In this document: one piece after another, positions 4,561 to 8,380 of the stretch
Layout: each line of letters starts with the position of its first letter
Numbering within the stretch: the first letter of the stretch is position 1
Assembly: GCA_903866425.1 (NCBI GenBank)
Contig: CAIPNN010000173.1
Coordinates: 1 to 8,380, forward strand
Length of the DNA: 8,380 bases
Origin: an uncultured Actinomycetes bacterium
GTDB taxonomy: Bacteria > Actinomycetota > Thermoleophilia > Miltoncostaeales > Miltoncostaeaceae
Direction of reading: 5' to 3'
Program-made: the position numbers and the translations under genes
The notes under the pieces: generated by a model
Told to the model about the DNA's origin: nothing
Databases searched by the model: none
What the model saw: the letters and a program-made list of their open reading frames with translations, nothing else

Positions 4561-5213
4561 TCCCGCCCCCGGGCGCACCGGTGCACCGTTCCGGCCGCGC
4601 CGACGACGCCATCGACTGGGACCTGCGTGACCCCGAGGCGCTCGAGGCCGCCCACGGCATCCTCACCACCACGGTTGAGAAGGCCATCGCCTGGGCCCAG
4701 ACCTCTGCCATCTGGCCGGCCACCTTCGGCCTCGCCTGCTGCAGCATCGAGATGATGCACACGCTCTCGCCGCGCCTCGACATGGGCCGCTTCGGCGCGG
4801 AGTACTTCCGCGGCACGCCGCGCCAGGCCGACCTGATGATCGTGGCCGGCCGCCTCACCCAGAAGATGGCGCCGGTGGTGCGCCACATCTACGACCAGAT
4901 GCTCGAGCCCAAGTGGGTCATCAGCATGGGTGCCTGCGCCAGCACCGGCGGGGTGTTCAACAACTACGCCGTCGTGCAGGGCTGCGACAAGATCATTCCG
5001 GTTGACGTGTACGTGCCGGGTTGCCCGCCGCGCCCCGAGGGGCTCATGGAGGGCATCGACGTACTGCGCAAGAAGATCGGCTTCAACGGCCAGACCCCGA
5101 GCAGCGAGCTCATCGCCGAGCGGCGTCGTGAGCGCGAGGCATTCATGGCCGAGGCCATCGCCGCTGAGGCAGCCGCCGCAGCCGCGCAGGCAAAGGGTGG
5201 GCAGCCGAGCTGA
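4551..5213 (+). CDS. nuoB: NADH:quinone oxidoreductase subunit B (NuoB)
   Basis: A peripheral-arm subunit that holds iron-sulphur cluster N2, the last electron carrier before quinone. The four ligand cysteines are present: the tandem pair C63-C64 in FGLACCSIEM, C129 in MGACASTGG and C158 in VPGCPPRPEG. LTTTVEKAIAWAQ (38-50) precedes them, as in other NuoB proteins. It has 220 residues, longer than the common 160-190, because of an N-terminal lead-in and a C-terminal tail (about 185-220) rich in Arg/Glu and then alanine (EAIAAEAAAAAAQAK). The tail is probably helical and not needed for the cluster. ATG 4551 lies inside the nuoA end and has an AAGGGGG ribosome site 7 bases upstream. The nuoC start follows at or just after its stop. 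Confidence 0.97.
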   Translation: MALIPPPGAPVHRSGRADDAIDWDLRDPEALEAAHGILTTTVEKAIAWAQTSAIWPATFGLACCSIEMMHTLSPRLDMGRFGAEYFRGTPRQADLMIVAGRLTQKMAPVVRHIYDQMLEPKWVISMGACASTGGVFNNYAVVQGCDKIIPVDVYVPGCPPRPEGLMEGIDVLRKKIGFNGQTPSSELIAERRREREAFMAEAIAAEAAAAAAQAKGGQPS

Positions 5214-5218
5214 GCGAC

Positions 5219-5683
5219 GTGTCGGCCCAGATCAATGCGGTAGTGCCGGGTGCGGTGGTTGAGGAGCACGAGGCACTTGGCGAACTCACCATCGAGGTGA
5301 AGGCCGACCGCATTCTCGAAGCATGCCGGGCGCTGAAGGACGGCCCCACGCAGTTCAGCCGCCTGTCGGGTGTGACCTGTGCCGACTTCCCCGACCAGCC
5401 CGGCCGGTTTCGCCTGGCGTACCACCTGCACAGCATCCAGACCGGCAGCCGCGTGCGGCTTCGCGTGTGGGCCGGCGGGCTCGACCCCGAGGTCGACTCG
5501 GTCACGTCGGTGTGGGCCGGTGCCGACTGGCAGGAGCGCGAGGTGTTCGACCAGTTCGGCGTGCGCTTCAATGGCCACCCCGATCTCTGCCGCATTCTCA
5601 ACCCGCTCGACTGGGACGGCCACCCGCTGCGGCGCGACTACCCCATCGGTGGCGAAGACGTGCAGTTCACGGACGCGGTGTAG
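5219..5683 (+). CDS. nuoC: NADH:quinone oxidoreductase subunit C (NuoC, 30-kDa type)
   Basis: A 154-residue peripheral subunit of complex I that packs against NuoD and NuoB and carries no cofactor. The 30-kDa signature is complete: ADWQEREVFDQFGVRF (102-117), GHPDLCRIL (119-127) and DGHPLRRDYP (133-142). It is a stand-alone NuoC, not the NuoCD fusion of enterobacteria. GTG 5219 is the conventional start, 5 bases after the nuoB stop, but its ribosome site is poorly placed: GGGTGG (5195-5200) is 18 bases away. An in-frame CTG at 5210 would overlap the nuoB stop as CTGA and sit 9 bases from that site, adding only three residues. Either way the mature domain is the same. Confidence 0.96.
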   Translation: MSAQINAVVPGAVVEEHEALGELTIEVKADRILEACRALKDGPTQFSRLSGVTCADFPDQPGRFRLAYHLHSIQTGSRVRLRVWAGGLDPEVDSVTSVWAGADWQEREVFDQFGVRFNGHPDLCRILNPLDWDGHPLRRDYPIGGEDVQFTDAV

Positions 5684-5686
5684 GCG

Positions 5687-7045
5687 ATGAGCACCACCGA
5701 CAACGCCAGCACCTTCCCGCTCGCCATGGAGGGCCGCGAGGCCGTCGAGGCTGCGACCCGCGAGGGCCGCCCGCTCACGCCCACCGAGCGCATCATCGCG
5801 AGCGTCGAGGCCTACACCCCGCAGGAGGCCGCCGAGCGCACGCTGGCCAACGAGATGCTGGCCGACAGCCGGCCCGGCACCCGTGAGCCGCTCATCATCA
5901 ACCTCGGCCCCAACCACCCGTCCACGCACGGCGTGCTGCGCGTGATCGTGGAACTCGACGGCGAGATCGTTCGCGACGTCACACCGGTCATCGGGTACCT
6001 GCACACGGGCATCGAGAAGCAGTGCGAGAACAAGACGTGGTGGCAGGCCATCACGTGTGTCACGCGCATGGACTACCTGGCGCCCTTCGCCAATATCCAC
6101 GCCTACACCCTGGGCGTTGAGAAGCTGCTGCAGCTCGACATCCCACCGCGCGCCGCCTGGATTCGCGTGTTGCTGTCAGAGCTCAACCGCCTGGCCAGCC
6201 ACCTGGTGTTCCTCGGTACCTCGGGCCTCGAGATGGGCGCCATGTCCGTCTTCTTCTACTGCTACCGCGAGCGCGACGAGGTGCTCGACCTCTTCGAGAT
6301 GGTGTCGGGCGAGCGCATGAACCACCGGTACTTCCAGGTGGGCGGCTGCGCACAGGACCTGCCCGAGGGCTTCATCCCGCGCCTGCAGGCCCTGCTCGAC
6401 ATCCTGCCGGGGCGCATTGACGAGTACGAGGCACTCCTCACCGGCAACCCCATCTGGCAGGACCGTCTCAAGGGCATCGGCGTCATCCCGGCTGAGCAGC
6501 TGCTGAACCTCGGGGTCACCGGCCCCACGCTGCGTGCCGCAGGCATTCCGCTCGACCTGCGCAAGAGCCAGCCCTACAGCGGGTACGAGCACTTCCAGTT
6601 CGACGTGCCCACCGAGATCGCCGGCGACGCCTTCGCCCGCTATCTGGTGCGGGTGCGCGAGATGCGCGAGAGCATCAAGATCATGCAGCAGGTGCTCGAT
6701 GGCCTGCCGGAGGGCCCGGTCATCGCCGACGACCGCAAGGTGGTACTGCCGCCGCGCGAGGAGCTGGCGTGGTCGATGGAGGCACTCATCCACCACTTCA
6801 AGCTGGTGACCGAGGGCTTCATGGTGCCCGAGGGCGAGGCCTACGCCACCATCGAGAGTCCGCGTGGCGAGATGGGCTGTTACGTGGTGAGCGATGGCGG
6901 CCCCAAGCCGTACCGCGTGCACATGCGCGACCCCTCGTTCGTCAACCTGCAGGCACTCAGGCCGCTGTCGAAGGGCGGCTACCTGGCCGACCTCATCGCC
7001 GTCATCGCAACGCTCGACCCCGTGATGGGCGGTGTCGACCGATGA
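5687..7045 (+). CDS. nuoD: NADH:quinone oxidoreductase subunit D (NuoD, 49-kDa type)
   Basis: The 452-residue subunit that forms most of the quinone-binding pocket, related to the large subunit of NiFe hydrogenases but without the metal site. The family begins at LGPNHPSTHG (73-82), whose histidines line the quinone headgroup site. GYLHTGIEK follows at 103-111, and TRMDYLAPF (126-134) contains Y130, corresponding to the tyrosine that contacts quinone. The rest is full length, with ESPRGEMG (about 386-393) and a C-terminus ending GGVDR. About 70 residues precede the first family motif, a charged helical extension (acidic, with TPTERIIASVEAYTPQEAAE at 31-50) longer than usual in NuoD. The ATG lies 3 bases after nuoC's stop, without a strong ribosome site. 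Internal methionines at 14 and 57 leave the true start open. Confidence 0.97.
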   Translation: MSTTDNASTFPLAMEGREAVEAATREGRPLTPTERIIASVEAYTPQEAAERTLANEMLADSRPGTREPLIINLGPNHPSTHGVLRVIVELDGEIVRDVTPVIGYLHTGIEKQCENKTWWQAITCVTRMDYLAPFANIHAYTLGVEKLLQLDIPPRAAWIRVLLSELNRLASHLVFLGTSGLEMGAMSVFFYCYRERDEVLDLFEMVSGERMNHRYFQVGGCAQDLPEGFIPRLQALLDILPGRIDEYEALLTGNPIWQDRLKGIGVIPAEQLLNLGVTGPTLRAAGIPLDLRKSQPYSGYEHFQFDVPTEIAGDAFARYLVRVREMRESIKIMQQVLDGLPEGPVIADDRKVVLPPREELAWSMEALIHHFKLVTEGFMVPEGEAYATIESPRGEMGCYVVSDGGPKPYRVHMRDPSFVNLQALRPLSKGGYLADLIAVIATLDPVMGGVDR

Positions 7046-7539
7046 CCGTGCACGAGATCCAGGAGTTTCTTGCGCCCATCCGGCACGAGTTCCCCGACTC
7101 CCGGTCGCTCATCCTCCCGGCGCTTCGATTTGCGCAGGAGGAGCGTGGCTGGCTGCCGCCTGAGACCATGGCCGCCGTGGCCGAGGCCACCGGGTACTCG
7201 CAGGCATACGTGGAGAGCGTGGCCTCGTTCTACGACCGCTTCTACACCGAGCCCGTGGGCAGCCGCGTGATCAGCGTGTGCACCACGCTGTCGTGCATGC
7301 TGCGTGGCAGCGACGAACTGCTGGCCCACATCGGCGACCGCCTTGGCACCGGCGGCGAGGGCACCACCACCGACGGCCGGTTCACCGTGCAGCGCGCCGA
7401 GTGCCTGGGTGCCTGCGACCGTGCCCCGTGCCTGCAGATCGACTCGGGCGATCAGCTCGGGCCGCTCACGCACGACGATGCCGACGCACTCCTCGACGTG
7501 CTCCGCACGCAGGACGTGCCGAGCCGGTACGACAGGTAG
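7042..7539 (+). CDS. nuoE: NADH:quinone oxidoreductase subunit E (NuoE, 24-kDa type)
   Basis: A 165-residue thioredoxin-like subunit that carries the binuclear [2Fe-2S] cluster N1a beside the FMN subunit NuoF. The N-terminal helical part includes LILPALRFAQEERGWLPPE (23-41), typical of the family. The four cluster ligands are C80 and C85 (VCTTLSCMLRG, C-x4-C) and C121 and C125 (ECLGAC, C-x3-C). ATG 7042 overlaps the nuoD stop as ATGA, a classic coupled junction. The longer open frame from 6769 is only read-through over nuoD. nuoF follows after 7 bases. All residues needed for function are present. Confidence 0.96.
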   Translation: MTVHEIQEFLAPIRHEFPDSRSLILPALRFAQEERGWLPPETMAAVAEATGYSQAYVESVASFYDRFYTEPVGSRVISVCTTLSCMLRGSDELLAHIGDRLGTGGEGTTTDGRFTVQRAECLGACDRAPCLQIDSGDQLGPLTHDDADALLDVLRTQDVPSRYDR

Positions 7540-7546
7540 CCCGGAC

Positions 7547-8380
7547 ATGCCGATTCTCAATTCCGTCTACCGCCACCGCGAGTTCCAGGACGTGGCCACG
7601 CTCAGCGGCTACGAGCGCGCCGGCGGTTGGAACGGCCTCAAGGCCACGCTTGAGATGACGCCCGACGACGCCCTGTACGCGTTCCATCGCTCAGGGCTTC
7701 GCGGCCGTGGCGGCGCCGGGTTCCCCATGGGCCGCAAGGCGTCGTTCCTGCCCAAGGACACCGGCAAGAAGACCTACGTCGTGTGCAACGCCGACGAGAG
7801 CGAGCCCGGCACCTTCAAGGACCGGGAGATCATCGAGAAGAACCCGTTCCAGCTCATCGAGGGCGTGGCCATCGCCTCGTACGCCGTCGGCTGCGAGCGC
7901 GCCTACATCTACATCCGTGGTGAGTACGGCGTGCAGGCCGAGGTGCTCGCCGGGGCAATCACCGCATGCCGCGAGGCGGGCCGCCTTGGTGCCGATGCCT
8001 TCGGCCCCGGCAAGCCGTTTGACATCACGCTGTATCGCGGCGCGGGCGCCTACATCTGCGGCGAGGAAACCGCGCTGCTCGAGAGCCTTGAGGGCAAGCG
8101 TGGCCAGCCGCGCCTCAAGCCCCCGTTCCCGGCGGTTGCCGGCCTGTACGGCAGCCCCACACTCATCAACAACGTCGAGACCCTCGCTGCGCTTCCGCCC
8201 ATCATGCACCGGGGTGCCGACTGGTACGCCGCCCTCGGCCCCGAGAAGAGCCCTGGCACCAAGGTGTTCTCGGTCTCGGGCCACGTGCTGAACCCCGGCA
8301 ACTTCGAGATCGTCATGGGCGAGACCACCCTGCGCGAGCTCATCTTCGACATGGCCGGTGGCCTGCGCGAAGGCCGCGAG
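7547..8380 (+). CDS. nuoF: NADH:quinone oxidoreductase subunit F (NuoF, 51-kDa), 5' part
   Basis: The first 278 codons are open to the window edge; the 3' end is outside. NuoF binds NADH and FMN, where electrons enter complex I. The glycine-rich FMN/NADH motif GLRGRGGAGFPMGRK is at 50-64, followed by VVCNADESEPGTFKDRE (78-94). The second nucleotide-site stretch runs from GAGAYICGEETALLES (165-180) through EGKRGQPRLKPPFPA (182-196) to PTLINNVET (204-212). All match the family closely. The cysteine motif for cluster N3 would lie downstream of the window, so cluster binding cannot be confirmed. ATG 7547 follows the nuoE stop by 7 bases, with only a weak ribosome site (AGG at 7534-7536). It starts MPILNSVYRHREF, with no preceding extension. 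Confidence 0.96.
   Translation, partial: MPILNSVYRHREFQDVATLSGYERAGGWNGLKATLEMTPDDALYAFHRSGLRGRGGAGFPMGRKASFLPKDTGKKTYVVCNADESEPGTFKDREIIEKNPFQLIEGVAIASYAVGCERAYIYIRGEYGVQAEVLAGAITACREAGRLGADAFGPGKPFDITLYRGAGAYICGEETALLESLEGKRGQPRLKPPFPAVAGLYGSPTLINNVETLAALPPIMHRGADWYAALGPEKSPGTKVFSVSGHVLNPGNFEIVMGETTLRELIFDMAGGLREGRE

Noticed and set aside
4964..6100. A 378-codon open frame on the minus strand opposite nuoB, nuoC and nuoD
   Set aside because: It lies antisense to well-supported nuo genes in GC-rich DNA, where such shadow frames are common. Its translation is Arg/His/Val-rich without recognisable domains.
6176..6922. A 248-codon minus-strand open frame opposite nuoD
   Set aside because: Antisense shadow of nuoD with biased composition and no recognisable motif.

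Overview
This high-GC window (by eye about two-thirds G+C) reads as a chromosomal segment of an actinobacterial-type bacterium. The basis is the GTG/TTG starts, short overlaps between consecutive genes, terminators without U-tracts, the style of the MazF and DUF4258/DUF2283 proteins, and a nuoABCDEF order. A deep-branching Actinomycetota class such as Thermoleophilia is possible, but this cannot be settled from the window.

Layout. (1) Bases 1-474: 3' end of a histone-deacetylase/AcuC-family deacetylase gene. (2) 606-1168: a type II toxin-antitoxin pair, a ribbon-helix-helix antitoxin overlapping a MazF/PemK toxin, with an imperfect palindrome just upstream. (3) A strong GC hairpin at 1180-1212 separates this pair from a minus-strand block running 3966 to 1237. 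In transcription order the block is a DUF4258-like small protein, a DUF2283-like protein, a TPR protein, an ABC-2 permease and a PstS-type phosphate-binding lipoprotein. The first four are nearly contiguous or overlapping. pstS follows a 114-base gap that has its own promoter-like signals. (4) 3967-4203 is the longest gene-free stretch (237 bases). It is a divergent control region with nested inverted repeats. (5) 4204-8380: the start of a respiratory complex I operon, nuoA, nuoB, nuoC, nuoD, nuoE and the first 278 codons of nuoF. The genes are packed with overlaps or gaps of at most 7 bases.

Function. The Nuo subunits are one membrane subunit (A), the quinone-module subunits (B, C, D) and the NADH-module subunits (E, F) of NADH:quinone oxidoreductase. 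All visible cofactor motifs are intact. The minus-strand block combines a candidate toxin-antitoxin-like pair with transport functions and looks more accessory.

I found no CRISPR array, tRNA, rRNA or transposase. No clearly new multi-gene system is evident. The points most worth checking are the DUF4258/DUF2283 pair with its cysteine-bearing tail, two stop/start junctions that suggest CTG initiation, and the inverted repeats in the nuo, pstS and mazEF upstream regions.
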